This document shows, piece after piece, positions 8,069 through 16,589 of a stretch of DNA of 64,000 bases (position 1 is its first letter; each line of letters starts with the position of its first letter). The DNA is taken from the NCBI GenBank assembly GCA_964346765.1, contig CAYFWB010000001.1, positions 124,001-188,000 of the forward strand, in the 5' to 3' direction. This DNA is from JBGSPQ01 sp964346765 (GTDB lineage: Bacteria; Patescibacteriota; Gracilibacteria; UBA1369). The position numbers and the translations under genes were made by a program. The notes below the pieces were generated by a model. It made no database searches. It was not told where the DNA came from and was given only the letters and a program-made list of their open reading frames with translations.

Positions 8069-9526
8069 TCAAGTTTTCTTAAGGTATTTTTGGTAATTAT
8101 TATTGTTTTTTATGCGTTTGATTAGGGCTTTATCGCTTGAGTGCGGTGATGTAAGTTTTTTTGCCGATAAAATATTTTTGAGTTCGCTTTCTTTCATAAA
8201 ATTTTTACCGGTGACGGTTTCATATAAAGTTTGTTTTTTATCCAGAGCTTCTTTGACCAGTAGAGCGGTTACGGAATATCCAAGATAAGGTGAAAGTCCC
8301 GTTGCCAGACAAAGACTTTTATCGAGCAGGCTTTGGCAGTTCGTGCGATTGGCTTTGATTTTTGAGACACATTTAGAATCGAAAGTATGACAGCTTTTGT
8401 TCAGTATTTCCATAGACCAAAGAAGATTAAACATAATAACCGGAGTCATTACATTAAGTTCAAGATTGGCGTGTTGAACGGCGGAATTGATTGCTAGGTC
8501 GTTTCCCATTACTTGAAATCCTACCATGCTGACACATTCCGCGATTGAAGGGTTGATTTTTCCTGGCATGATGGAAGATCCGGGTTCGACTTCGGGTAGT
8601 GATATTTCGTCCATTCCGCCTTTGGGGCCGCTGTTAAGCAGTATTAGGTCGTTGCTGACTTTGATCAGATTATTGGCCAAGAGTCTTAAGCTGTTTGAAG
8701 CCAACGCGAACATATTCATGTTGGCGTTCAGTTCTATCGGGTATTTTGTAGATTTTAGGTTTAGTTCGGTAAGTTCATTTAAATGTTTGACCATTAACGG
8801 CTTGAAGTTGGGGTGAGACGTGATTCCCGTTCCGAGAGCGGTTCCTCCTATATGAACTTCGTTTAGTTCACCGAAGGCTTTTTTGATAAATTTGGCTGAT
8901 CTGTTGACTGAAGAAGCATACGCTCGGAATTCTTGTCCAAGTGTGATTGGAACCGCGTCTTGCAGATGGGTTCTCCCGATTTTCAGGATGTCTTTGAATT
9001 CCACGGCTTTTTTTTGCAGAGATTTGGAAAGACCGAGAACTTTTGGATGTAGATCTTTTAGTTTAATCAGCGCAGCAATTCTGATAGCCGTTGGAATGAC
9101 GTCGTTAGAGGATTGTCCCCAGTTTACGTGATTATTCGGTGTGACTGCGGAATATTGTCCTTTTTTGTATCCCAGAATTTCATTGGCCCGATTGGCAATG
9201 ATTTCGTTGGCGTTCATGTTGAACGGAGTGCCCGCTCCGGCCTGGAAAATATCAAGCTGAAATTGGTTGTCGAATTTTCCTTCTATAAATTCGTCCGCTG
9301 CTTTAATAATGGCTTTCGCGAATGCCGGTTCAATTTCATGCAGGTCATGATTTGTTTGAGCCGCGGCTTTTTTGATGATACCTATGGCCTGTCTGAATTC
9401 TTTGGGAGAAGTAATTCCGCTGACTTTAAAGTTTTCGGAGGCTCTGACTGTGAAAGCTCCAAAGTAAGCATCTTCCGGGACATTAACGGTTCCGAGTACA
9501 TCTTTTTCCTTTCTGGTTTTAGACAT
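8069..9526 (-). CDS. Class II fumarase / aspartate ammonia-lyase family enzyme
   Basis: A homotetrameric lyase that makes fumarate either from aspartate (releasing ammonia) or from malate. The 485-aa protein has the signature Gly-Ser-Ser-Ile-Met-Pro-Gly-Lys-Ile-Asn-Pro near 324-334, the substrate motifs Gly-Arg-Thr-His-Leu-Gln-Asp-Ala-Val-Pro near 187-196 and Gly-Gln-Ser-Ser-Asn-Asp. Features are mixed: Asp-Ala-Val-Pro-x-Thr-Leu-Gly-Gln-Glu-Phe-Arg-Ala and Gly-x-x-Lys-Gly-x-Tyr resemble aspartase, while Thr-His and Pro-Gly-Lys-Ile-Asn-Pro resemble FumC. It overlaps frdD by 8 nt, so it supplies fumarate to the reductase encoded upstream in the same operon. I cannot decide between AspA and FumC. 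Confidence 0.9.
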   Translation of the reverse strand: MSKTRKEKDVLGTVNVPEDAYFGAFTVRASENFKVSGITSPKEFRQAIGIIKKAAAQTNHDLHEIEPAFAKAIIKAADEFIEGKFDNQFQLDIFQAGAGTPFNMNANEIIANRANEILGYKKGQYSAVTPNNHVNWGQSSNDVIPTAIRIAALIKLKDLHPKVLGLSKSLQKKAVEFKDILKIGRTHLQDAVPITLGQEFRAYASSVNRSAKFIKKAFGELNEVHIGGTALGTGITSHPNFKPLMVKHLNELTELNLKSTKYPIELNANMNMFALASNSLRLLANNLIKVSNDLILLNSGPKGGMDEISLPEVEPGSSIMPGKINPSIAECVSMVGFQVMGNDLAINSAVQHANLELNVMTPVIMFNLLWSMEILNKSCHTFDSKCVSKIKANRTNCQSLLDKSLCLATGLSPYLGYSVTALLVKEALDKKQTLYETVTGKNFMKESELKNILSAKKLTSPHSSDKALIKRIKNNNNYQKYLKKT

Positions 9527-9815
9527 TTTCGATTACTAAAGTGAGAATTATTATAGCCGAGATCCACACGATAAAGGATCTGCCCAGTTTTAAATCGTGA
9601 TTAGATGCTTTGATTCTGTAAAAACTATGGTAGAGGGCTAGAATTATAACCGAAAATGTAAGAATTAGAAATGTTAAATTATTTTGAGTTGGGTGGTGTG
9701 ACTGCAAGATTATTGTAATTGGTAAAAAGAAAGCGCAGACAGTTGCCGCTCCACCGAACAGGAACCAAGTGATCCCCTGAGTTTTTTCGATTTTGGTTTG
9801 GGGTTTTATTGCCAT
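9519..9815 (-). CDS. frdD: Fumarate reductase membrane anchor subunit FrdD
   Basis: The 98-aa hydrophobic protein has three transmembrane helices. It shares the E. coli FrdD layout: an N-terminal Thr-Trp-Phe-Leu-Phe-Gly-Gly-Ala motif, a Pro in helix I, and Tyr-His-Ser-Phe-Tyr-Arg-Ile followed by His-Asp-Leu-Lys between helices II and III. With FrdC it forms the heme-free quinol-binding anchor. It overlaps frdC by 10 nt and the lyase gene by 8 nt, so translational coupling is likely. Confidence 0.82.
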   Translation of the reverse strand: MAIKPQTKIEKTQGITWFLFGGAATVCAFFLPITIILQSHHPTQNNLTFLILTFSVIILALYHSFYRIKASNHDLKLGRSFIVWISAIIILTLVIENV

Positions 9816-10141
9816 AAAAATATTAGGTCAGACAAAATTAACCATATGATAATTAAGAGGCCAAAGATGATTTTTAATATGGTTTTTGTGATTGGAAAGG
9901 GGAGTAGTTTGGGCATTACCTGTAGCCAGGTAATTGTATGTGCCAGTGCACCTATCAGGCCTATTGTGTTGATCAATGTTTTAGTGGATGAATTAAAGTT
10001 TTCCGGGAAGATATAGAATAGAATTGTGAAAATTGCCCACGTGGCGATTGGAAGAGCGCTATATTCTCGGACGGCATACAGAATTGTATTGGAATTTTTG
10101 GTCCACCAGAGTTTTTCGGTTTTTTGAGTGTGGTACTTCAT
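9806..10141 (-). CDS. frdC: Fumarate reductase membrane anchor subunit FrdC
   Basis: The 111-aa protein has three transmembrane helices. The matches to E. coli FrdC are Trp-Trp near residue 12, Val-Arg-Glu-Tyr-Ser-Ala-Leu-Pro-Ile-Ala-Thr-Trp in the first helix entry, and Ala-His-Thr-Ile-Thr-Trp-Leu-Gln-Val-Met-Pro-Lys near 66-78. The arginine and glutamate of the Leu/Val-Arg-Glu motif belong to the quinone site region in the E. coli enzyme. The start overlaps the frdB stop as ATGA. Confidence 0.85.
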   Translation of the reverse strand: MKYHTQKTEKLWWTKNSNTILYAVREYSALPIATWAIFTILFYIFPENFNSSTKTLINTIGLIGALAHTITWLQVMPKLLPFPITKTILKIIFGLLIIIWLILSDLIFLWQ

Positions 10142-10854
10142 TTTTTTTTGATGATGGTTTTTGCGGTTTGTACGGCGCCGCGCAGTTTAAGTTTTAGAAT
10201 TGCCGCATTCGGGTCTACATTTTGGGGGCATACTTTCGAGCATTCGCCAACATGAGTGCAGTTCCAAATGCCGTCTTTTTTGATAATGTTGTTGAGTCGA
10301 TTTTCTTTATTGTCAACGCGGTTGTCCAAAGTATATCTATAGGCGGTGGAAGCGGCGGCGGGTCCGATGAATTCGTTGTTGAATCCGTAGATGGGGCAGG
10401 CGGCGTAGCAGAGCATACATTTAATGCATTGACTGGTTTGGTCGATTTTTTTTCTTTGTTTTTTGCTCTGTTCGACGGTTTTTTTGTTTAATATGAAGTT
10501 GGTGTAGGGCATTACCGTCCGCAGTTTGTTTATCGCGTTGTTAATGTCGACAACAAGGTCTTTAATAATTGGAAAGTTTTTCATGGGGGCGACACGAATG
10601 GGTTGTTGTAGATTTCTACAAAATGTTTTGCAGAGTAGAACGGGTTTGTCGTTGACCATTGCTCCGCAGCTTCCGCAAATGCCCATGCCACAGGCGTAAC
10701 GGTATGAAAGGCCGGCATTGAATTCACTGTTGATGTTGTGTAATGCTTCAAGAACCGTCATGTCCGGATGGGTATCAATTTTATATGAATCGGTTATGAA
10801 TTTTTCGGATTCAGGGTTATATCTGGTTATTTTGATTGTAATTTTTGGGTTCAT
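10138..10854 (-). CDS. frdB: Fumarate reductase iron-sulfur subunit FrdB
   Basis: The electron-transfer subunit, 238 aa. The plant-ferredoxin domain ligates [2Fe-2S] through Cys55, Cys60, Cys63 and Cys75. The C-terminal bacterial ferredoxin domain has Cys143, Cys146, Cys149 and Cys153 for [4Fe-4S], and Cys153-type, Cys199, Cys205 and Cys209 positions for the [3Fe-4S]/[4Fe-4S] clusters (Cys-Thr-His-Val-Gly-Glu-Cys-Ser-Lys-Val-Cys-Pro). All expected cysteines are present, so the subunit should be functional. It lies 2 nt after frdA and overlaps frdC by 4 nt. Confidence 0.95.
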   Translation of the reverse strand: MNPKITIKITRYNPESEKFITDSYKIDTHPDMTVLEALHNINSEFNAGLSYRYACGMGICGSCGAMVNDKPVLLCKTFCRNLQQPIRVAPMKNFPIIKDLVVDINNAINKLRTVMPYTNFILNKKTVEQSKKQRKKIDQTSQCIKCMLCYAACPIYGFNNEFIGPAAASTAYRYTLDNRVDNKENRLNNIIKKDGIWNCTHVGECSKVCPQNVDPNAAILKLKLRGAVQTAKTIIKKK

Positions 10855-10856
10855 AT

Positions 10857-12557
10857 TTAGTAGGTTCTTTTTTCAGGTTTCCATTTTGTGATTACCACGG
10901 GTAACTCATTGATTTTAATTGTGTCTTTTTTTAATTTGGTGAGATAATGAAGTAAGTAGTTTTGGTCGTTTCTTCGGGGATGATCTTCGCGGTAATGAGA
11001 TCCTCTGGATTCTTTTCTTTGAAGTGCTGAAATAAAAATGGTTTCACAGAGTTGAAGCATGTTTTTAAGTTCAATTACATTGGCAAGTTCATTGTTGCAA
11101 TAGGTGTTTTTTTGATTTATTTGGATGTTTTCAGCTTTTTCCCGCAGTTTTTTTATTTGGTTAAATCCTTTATAAAGAGATTTTTCTTCACGGTGAATTC
11201 CGGCGTATGTGTCCATGCATTTTTGCATTACTTTCGTTAGTTTAAAGACGTTTTGATCACCTCGGTTTTCTGTTATTTCAGTTATTTTTTTTAATGCCGT
11301 ATCTATCTTTCCTGCGTCGATTTTGGAATGCTTAGCTTTTTGTGCGTAAGTGGCGGCATTTTCGCCAGATACTTTGCCGAAGATCAGACATTTGGCCAAT
11401 GAATTCGATCCTAGGCGGTTGGCACCGTTGATTGAAGTGCAGGAGTTTTCACCTGACGCGTAGAGACCTGTGAGGTCGGTTTCGGCGTTTTTGTTTGTGT
11501 GGATGCCTCCCATAAAGTAGTGTTGCGCGGGGGTTACCGGGATCGGCTCGGTAGCGGGGTCGATATTCATGTAAGTTTTGGCAAGATTCGCGACCTGCGG
11601 CAGTTTTTCTTTGATAATTATTTTGCCCAGGTGTCGCAAATCAAGTAGCATGTGAAGTCCGTGGGGTCCTTTAATGCCTCTGTCTGCTCTGTATTCGTTA
11701 ATAATTGCTCTGGTTATCATGTCGCGCGGGCCCATTTCTATTTTGTCTGGCAGGTAGTTTATTAAAAATCTTTCACCTTTATTGTTGATGAGGTGTCCTC
11801 CTTCGGCTCGGGCCGCTTCGGTGATAAGTATGTGTGTCCCCGGTAGACTGGTGGGGTGGAACTGCACAAACTCCATGTCTTTTAAAGAGGCTCCGGCTCT
11901 TAAAGCAAGCGCCATTCCGTCGCCGGTGTTGATTGCTGAATTTGTTGTGTGAGCGTAAAGTTGGCCAGGGCCTCCCGCGGCCATTACTATGCTTTTGGCT
12001 TTAAACGTTTTTATTTGACCCGTTTTTTTATCATAAGCGAATAGACCGTTTACTTTGTTTTCGGTCGTGAATAACTCAGTAACCTGCCATTCGTCGAATC
12101 GTTTGATATTTTTATATTTAAGACTCCGTTCATATAGGGTGTGTAAGATATAGAAGCCGGTTTTGTCGGTAGCGAAGACCGCTCTTTTTCTGTTCATTCC
12201 TCCGAACGCGCGGACGGCTATTTTACCTTGATCGTCTCGGCTCCAGGGGCATCCCCATTGATCCAGTTTGTAAACTTCGTCACAGCAATGATCCACAAAA
12301 AATTCCACGGCGTCCTGGTCGGCAAGATAATCACTGCCTTTAACAGTGTCGTATGCGTGAAGGTCGGGACTGTCGTCGTCATTGACGGAAGCGGCTATTC
12401 CTCCTTCGGCTGCCACGCTGTGACTTCGAACAGGATAAACTTTTGAAATTAAGGCTATTTTAAGTTCGGGGGCTTTTACCGCAGCCGCGATGGCGGCTCT
12501 TAAGCCTGCGGCTCCGGCTCCAACCACAATAATATCGAAATCGGAGATGATTTCCAT
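10857..12557 (-). CDS. frdA: Fumarate reductase flavoprotein subunit FrdA
   Basis: The catalytic subunit, which reduces fumarate to succinate with covalent FAD. The 566-aa protein has the dinucleotide fold Gly-Ala-Gly-Ala-Ala-Gly (residues 13-18) and the histidyl-FAD site Arg-Ser-His46-Ser-Val-Ala-Ala-Glu-Gly-Gly. Its active-site region is His-Pro-Thr-Ser-Leu-Pro-Gly-Thr with Thr-Glu-Ala-Ala-Arg-Ala-Glu-Gly-Gly. The C-terminus has Glu-Ser-Arg-Gly-Ser-His-Tyr-Arg-Glu-Asp-His-Pro. The operon order A-B-C-D and the two E. coli-like anchors favour quinol:fumarate reductase over succinate dehydrogenase, although the reverse reaction cannot be excluded. The start has no Shine-Dalgarno motif. Confidence 0.95.
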   Translation of the reverse strand: MEIISDFDIIVVGAGAAGLRAAIAAAVKAPELKIALISKVYPVRSHSVAAEGGIAASVNDDDSPDLHAYDTVKGSDYLADQDAVEFFVDHCCDEVYKLDQWGCPWSRDDQGKIAVRAFGGMNRKRAVFATDKTGFYILHTLYERSLKYKNIKRFDEWQVTELFTTENKVNGLFAYDKKTGQIKTFKAKSIVMAAGGPGQLYAHTTNSAINTGDGMALALRAGASLKDMEFVQFHPTSLPGTHILITEAARAEGGHLINNKGERFLINYLPDKIEMGPRDMITRAIINEYRADRGIKGPHGLHMLLDLRHLGKIIIKEKLPQVANLAKTYMNIDPATEPIPVTPAQHYFMGGIHTNKNAETDLTGLYASGENSCTSINGANRLGSNSLAKCLIFGKVSGENAATYAQKAKHSKIDAGKIDTALKKITEITENRGDQNVFKLTKVMQKCMDTYAGIHREEKSLYKGFNQIKKLREKAENIQINQKNTYCNNELANVIELKNMLQLCETIFISALQRKESRGSHYREDHPRRNDQNYLLHYLTKLKKDTIKINELPVVITKWKPEKRTY

Positions 12558-12610
12558 TTAAAGATTTTACGTAATTTGAATTTTAGCGTGAAACGATTCA
12601 GGAATCCATT

Positions 12611-13663
12611 TTAATATCTGCTTTTGATGTCGGACAAAATTTTTTCCACTTGCGCTGAATTTTTCGCTTTCATTAATTCTTGTCTGATTGAAGATGCTCC
12701 GTGAAATCCTTTACAGTACCAGGCAAGATGTTTTCGCATATGCAAAAAGGGTATATCCGGCAATAATTTTTCATGCAGTTTGGCGTGTTCAACGGCTATT
12801 TTAAAAATTTCGGTTATAGAGGGATTCGCGTTTTGATTGAAAATCCACGGTTTTCCAAATACAGCTCTGCCGATAAGTACTCCGTTCACATTGAATTTTT
12901 TCGCGCAGGTGAAACCTTTTTCAACTGAATCAATATCTCCGTTGCCAATGACCAGAGTTTCGGTTTGTTTGATGATTTTTGCCGCTTTTGCAATTGCTTC
13001 CCAGTTTGATTCGCCACTGTACATTTGTTTCAAGGTTCTGCCATGTATCGTGATCACTGCCGGAGATTCTTCAAGCAGATGTTTGATCCATTCTTCCGCT
13101 ATATTTTTGTTGATTCCGATTCTGGTTTTAACCGAAACCGGAACCGTAAATATTTTAATGCCGGTTTTATTATGCCGGTGACGGTGTTTTTTCGCGAATT
13201 TGATTATTTCTATCGGAAGTCCGCTTTCTTCAATAGTTTTACCATTGATCCAGTCTTTAGATGCCCGTTTGCATTTCCTGATAATTTTTTTGGCGAGCGT
13301 GGGATTACCGATTAGGCTTGCGCCTGACCCTTTTGAAGCCACGTTTTTGGAAGGGCATCCCATGTTTATGTCCAAACCGTCGAATCCCAATTCGAATATC
13401 AGAAAAGAAGCTTTATAAAAACATTCCGGAGTGTTGCCGAAAAGCTGTGCGATTGCGGGTTTTTCTAGTTTATTGTAAAAAAAAGCGTTTAAAGGTTTTA
13501 AAGCCCCCGCGCATATACCTTCGACTGACGTGAATTCGGTGAACGTTACGTCCGGTTTACCGTACTTTGCGGTAATATAACGGAAAGGAGCGTCGGTAAC
13601 GCCGTCCATGGGGGCCAATCCGATTATCGGTTTTTTAAATGTGTGCCAGAAACAATTTTTCAT
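12611..13663 (-). CDS. dus: tRNA-dihydrouridine synthase
   Basis: An FMN enzyme that reduces uridines in tRNA D-loops. The 350-aa TIM-barrel protein shows Gly-Leu-Ala-Pro-Met-Asp-Gly-Val-Thr-Asp (FMN site, residues 15-24) and Asp-Ile-Asn-Met-Gly-Cys-Pro-Ser-Lys-Asn-Val near 98-108. It also has Ser-Val-Lys-Thr-Arg-Ile-Gly near 177, His-Gly-Arg-Thr near 203 and Gly-Asn-Gly-Asp-Ile near 240. A short insert after the catalytic region (Lys-Thr-Ile-Glu-Glu-Ser-Gly-Leu) is longer than in DusB. Subfamily not assigned. Confidence 0.92.
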   Translation of the reverse strand: MKNCFWHTFKKPIIGLAPMDGVTDAPFRYITAKYGKPDVTFTEFTSVEGICAGALKPLNAFFYNKLEKPAIAQLFGNTPECFYKASFLIFELGFDGLDINMGCPSKNVASKGSGASLIGNPTLAKKIIRKCKRASKDWINGKTIEESGLPIEIIKFAKKHRHRHNKTGIKIFTVPVSVKTRIGINKNIAEEWIKHLLEESPAVITIHGRTLKQMYSGESNWEAIAKAAKIIKQTETLVIGNGDIDSVEKGFTCAKKFNVNGVLIGRAVFGKPWIFNQNANPSITEIFKIAVEHAKLHEKLLPDIPFLHMRKHLAWYCKGFHGASSIRQELMKAKNSAQVEKILSDIKSRY

Positions 13664-13678
13664 GCCTACAATATATCA

Positions 13679-14536
13679 TTATTCGCAGGCGGGTATATCG
13701 AAAGATCTGGCCCAAAGCAATTTTCTAGGATTTGTCGGATCCTGCAGACCTATTTGTGCCAGTATGGAAGGATTCTCTTTGTCGGCGCAGTTATAATAAA
13801 AGTAGGTTATATTCGGATTTTTTGGATCAACGGTTTTGGCTCTATATGTAAATCCTTTAGGGTGCAGGAGTGACTGTGCGTCTTCCATAACGTATCTGTT
13901 AACCACTTTTACGGCTATTATGATATCTTTTTGATCCAGTTCGGTGATCCGATTTTTAATCGGAATCCATTCATATCCGGGGCCTGAAGCGCCGTCCAAT
14001 TCGGGATTTAATTTTAAATTAAGAGCTCTGGCGTGTAATTGAGGTTGTTCGGTCGGATAGTTGAAATCAGAGTCATCGGCGGAAATGTTTTCTGATTCAA
14101 GCGCGTTTTTTAGGTCTTCTTCGTTTTTTACTTCTTTGGGTACTGAAGGTGTTTGCGGCTTGTCAATATCCAGTTTATTTGTTTTGGGCGCGGAATTTCT
14201 TTGTTGCTGTTCAGGAGCGAATGGTCCTTGCCGAGTGATATAAGCGCATGTTCCGGTACTCGCCACACCGGCACCAATAACGGCGGCGGATAGTATAGCG
14301 GCGATATTTGCCCGTGATGATTGTTTAATTTTTTTTGGTGTCTTGACACCGGAAGGTGGTGTCAGATCCAGTTCGGTCGTTTTATTTTCCAGATTATTTC
14401 TTGAATCTGTTTCAGCTTGAATCATTTGTTCTTGCAGTTTGATTCTTTCGGCTTCTTTTTTAACTTGTTCAACGAATGATCCGTCTTCGGGTACTTGTGT
14501 TTCGGCTTCCGGATTGTATTGTCTTGTGGTTTTCAT
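13679..14536 (-). CDS. Hypothetical single-pass membrane protein
   Basis: The 285-aa product starts at Met-Lys-Thr-Thr-Arg-Gln; the longer reading frame upstream has atypical composition. Residues 1-85 are charged and probably cytoplasmic. A transmembrane helix follows at about 88-110 (Ala-Ala-Ile-Leu-Ser-Ala-Ala-Val-Ile-Gly), then a Pro/Asn/Glu-rich linker. The C-terminal domain of about 110 residues contains Tyr-Phe-Tyr-Tyr-Asn-Cys and ends Asp-Ile-Pro-Ala-Cys-Glu, with two cysteines that could pair. I do not recognise the family. The gene stands between lgt and dus on the same strand. Confidence 0.65.
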   Translation of the reverse strand: MKTTRQYNPEAETQVPEDGSFVEQVKKEAERIKLQEQMIQAETDSRNNLENKTTELDLTPPSGVKTPKKIKQSSRANIAAILSAAVIGAGVASTGTCAYITRQGPFAPEQQQRNSAPKTNKLDIDKPQTPSVPKEVKNEEDLKNALESENISADDSDFNYPTEQPQLHARALNLKLNPELDGASGPGYEWIPIKNRITELDQKDIIIAVKVVNRYVMEDAQSLLHPKGFTYRAKTVDPKNPNITYFYYNCADKENPSILAQIGLQDPTNPRKLLWARSFDIPACE

Positions 14537-14678
14537 GGTATAAATCTTAAGTTGCGGATAGTGCAATAATAATATTGGCTGGTCATTACAACAAAATATA
14601 TTGACTTTGTCAAGCGTAAATATAAAATAATTTAATTTTGCATTTACCAGCGGTATTGCCAAGACTCTGTTTTCAGTT

Positions 14679-15458
14679 TTATGAGGGCTTCTGTTTCTTA
14701 TTAATGACCGACAGTAAAAGTAAGCCGCCGATAATCATAAGTAAGGAAAGCAGTTGTCCTTGAGTCATGAAATCCCATAAAAAGCCTATTTGGGGATCGG
14801 GTTCGCGGAAGAATTCTGCGAAGATTCTGAATACTCCGTATAAGATTAAAAATAATGCTGAAACAAGGCCGGTTTTTTGCGTTTTTTTACCGATAAAATA
14901 GAGTATCAAAAAGAGAATCAATCCTTCCAAAGCGGCCTGGAGTAACTGTGATGGGTAACGGCAGTTGACGGGGTCGGTGGGGAAGTACAGGCAATATGAA
15001 TCGGCCACTCTTCCGTAAAGTTCAGCGTTGATAAAATTGCCTATCCTGACCAGTATAACTCCAGCCGGTACTATGGTGGTAATGACATCTCCCAGTTTTA
15101 ATAGTCTGATTTTGTATCGTCTTGAAAACCAAATGAGGGCGAAAATTACCCCGATGACTCCTCCATGTAAAGACATACCACCTTCCCATACGGCAAAAAT
15201 TTTTGAAGGATATTCAAGATAGAAAGGTAAGTTGTAGAACAAAATGTATCCGAGCCGTCCGCCAAGTAGTACTCCCAGTATGACTAAAATTGAAAGGGTG
15301 TCGGCCTGACCTGTTTTTAGTTTTAGTTTTTTACCGATTTTTGAATAATTGAGGAAGAGATAACCGAAAATAAAAGCGAGCGCGTACATGAATCCGTACC
15401 AGTGCGCTTTAAAAGGTCCTATTTGAAACATAACCGGATTAAACCACCAATCATTCAT
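14679..15458 (-). CDS. lgt: Prolipoprotein diacylglyceryl transferase Lgt
   Basis: It transfers diacylglycerol from phosphatidylglycerol to the lipobox Cys of prelipoproteins. The 259-aa protein has seven transmembrane helices and the family signature Val-Arg-Ile-Gly-Asn-Phe-Ile-Asn-Ala-Glu-Leu-Tyr-Gly-Arg near 136-149. It also has Ser-Leu-His-Gly-Gly-Val-Ile-Gly (the essential His region, near 96) and Phe-Phe-Arg-Glu-Pro-Asp near 219. Lipoproteins in the window (31411-32436, 46924-47523) are likely substrates. It is divergent from the redox operon at 15533. Confidence 0.95.
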   Translation of the reverse strand: MNDWWFNPVMFQIGPFKAHWYGFMYALAFIFGYLFLNYSKIGKKLKLKTGQADTLSILVILGVLLGGRLGYILFYNLPFYLEYPSKIFAVWEGGMSLHGGVIGVIFALIWFSRRYKIRLLKLGDVITTIVPAGVILVRIGNFINAELYGRVADSYCLYFPTDPVNCRYPSQLLQAALEGLILFLILYFIGKKTQKTGLVSALFLILYGVFRIFAEFFREPDPQIGFLWDFMTQGQLLSLLMIIGGLLLLSVINKKQKPS

Positions 15459-15532
15459 TTTTTTTGAAATTAAATTTATTATATGTTAACATAGCTAATC
15501 AATTTGATCATTATTTTATTAATCAGTTTCTT

Positions 15533-16081
15533 ATGGTGTTAATAGAATCTGAAAAAATCGAACTTGGATCCGCCGCTTATAATTTTAAGTTGAAGGGAAC
15601 CGATGATAATGACCATTCGCTTGATGATTATAAGGGGGCAAAGGCTTTGGTGATTGTTTTTATGTGTAATCATTGCCCGTACGTGCAGGCGCAATGGGAT
15701 AAGCTGGTGGCTTTACAGGATAAATATAAAGAGCGTGGCGTGAAGTTTGTGGGAATTAATCCCAATTATAATCCGGATTATCCCGAAGACAGTTTTGAAA
15801 AGATGAAAGAGTATTATGAAAAATACGGAATGAATTTTGATTATTTGCAGGATCCCACTCAGGAGGTGGCAAAAAAATATAAGGCGCAGTGTACGCCGGA
15901 TATTTTTGTTTATGATGAAAATATGCGATTGGCTTATCATGGCAGGGTGGATGATGCCAGAAGTCCGGGTGAAAATCCCGCGACAAATGAACTTGATGAC
16001 GCGCTTGAATTATTAATTAAAGGTAAACAACCGGATTCGATTCAATACCCTTCAATGGGATGTTCTATTAAATGGATGTAA
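15533..16081 (+). CDS. Thioredoxin-fold protein, AhpC/TSA-TlpA type
   Basis: The 182-aa protein starts at Met-Val-Leu-Ile-Glu-Ser; the upstream in-frame extension is AT-rich and lies in the divergent promoter zone. It has a TlpA/ResA-like fold with active-site Cys45-Asn-His-Cys48-Pro-Tyr-Val, then Gly-Ile-Asn-Pro-Asn and a cis-Pro region Cys-Thr-Pro-Asp-Ile-Phe-Val-Tyr-Asp near 136-144. This subfamily is widespread and is presumed to act as a cytoplasmic thiol reductase or peroxiredoxin-like protein. No signal peptide is seen. It leads a four-gene thiol-redox operon. Confidence 0.85.
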   Translation: MVLIESEKIELGSAAYNFKLKGTDDNDHSLDDYKGAKALVIVFMCNHCPYVQAQWDKLVALQDKYKERGVKFVGINPNYNPDYPEDSFEKMKEYYEKYGMNFDYLQDPTQEVAKKYKAQCTPDIFVYDENMRLAYHGRVDDARSPGENPATNELDDALELLIKGKQPDSIQYPSMGCSIKWM

Positions 16082-16100
16082 TTTTTAATAAATTTTTTTT

Positions 16101-16550
16101 ATGAGTAAAATTAAACTTTCAGAAGGTGATCAGGCTCCGAATTTCGAAGCCGTTGATCAGGACGGTGAAGTAAAAAATTTGAATGATTATAAAGGTAAAT
16201 ATTTACTCTTGTATTTTTATCCGGCGGACAATACTCCCGGTTGTGTCAAAGAGGCATGCTCTTTCAGAAATTCTTATGAGGATTTGAAAAAATATGTAGA
16301 GGTTTTGGGAGTGAGCAAAAATAGTCAGAAAAGCCATCAAAATTTTGCTTCTAAATATGATTTGCCTTTTCCGTTATTGGTTGATGATAAGAAAGAGATT
16401 GCCGCCGCTTATGGAGCCGATGGAGTTTTTTTCCCAAGGCGTGTTTCTTTTTTGATCGGTCCGGACCAAACTGTAAAAAAAATATATGAAAAAATTAATG
16501 TTGTTGAGCACGTGTCTGATGTGTTACAGGATGTAGCGGATTTATATTAA
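16101..16550 (+). CDS. bcp: Thiol peroxidase Bcp (PrxQ family peroxiredoxin)
   Basis: It reduces H2O2 and organic peroxides using thioredoxin. The 149-aa protein has the peroxidatic motif Pro-Ala-Asp-Asn-Thr-Pro-Gly-Cys48 and a resolving Cys53 five residues later, the spacing of BCP/PrxQ. Phe-Pro-Leu-Leu-Val-Asp and Val-Ser-Phe-Leu-Ile-Gly-Pro follow as expected. It starts 19 nt after the TlpA-like gene. A plausible defence against oxygen in an otherwise fermentative or fumarate-reducing cell. Confidence 0.93.
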   Translation: MSKIKLSEGDQAPNFEAVDQDGEVKNLNDYKGKYLLLYFYPADNTPGCVKEACSFRNSYEDLKKYVEVLGVSKNSQKSHQNFASKYDLPFPLLVDDKKEIAAAYGADGVFFPRRVSFLIGPDQTVKKIYEKINVVEHVSDVLQDVADLY

Positions 16551-16589
16551 TTATGTTATAATTTTCTTATTTATTAATTATATTTTGTT

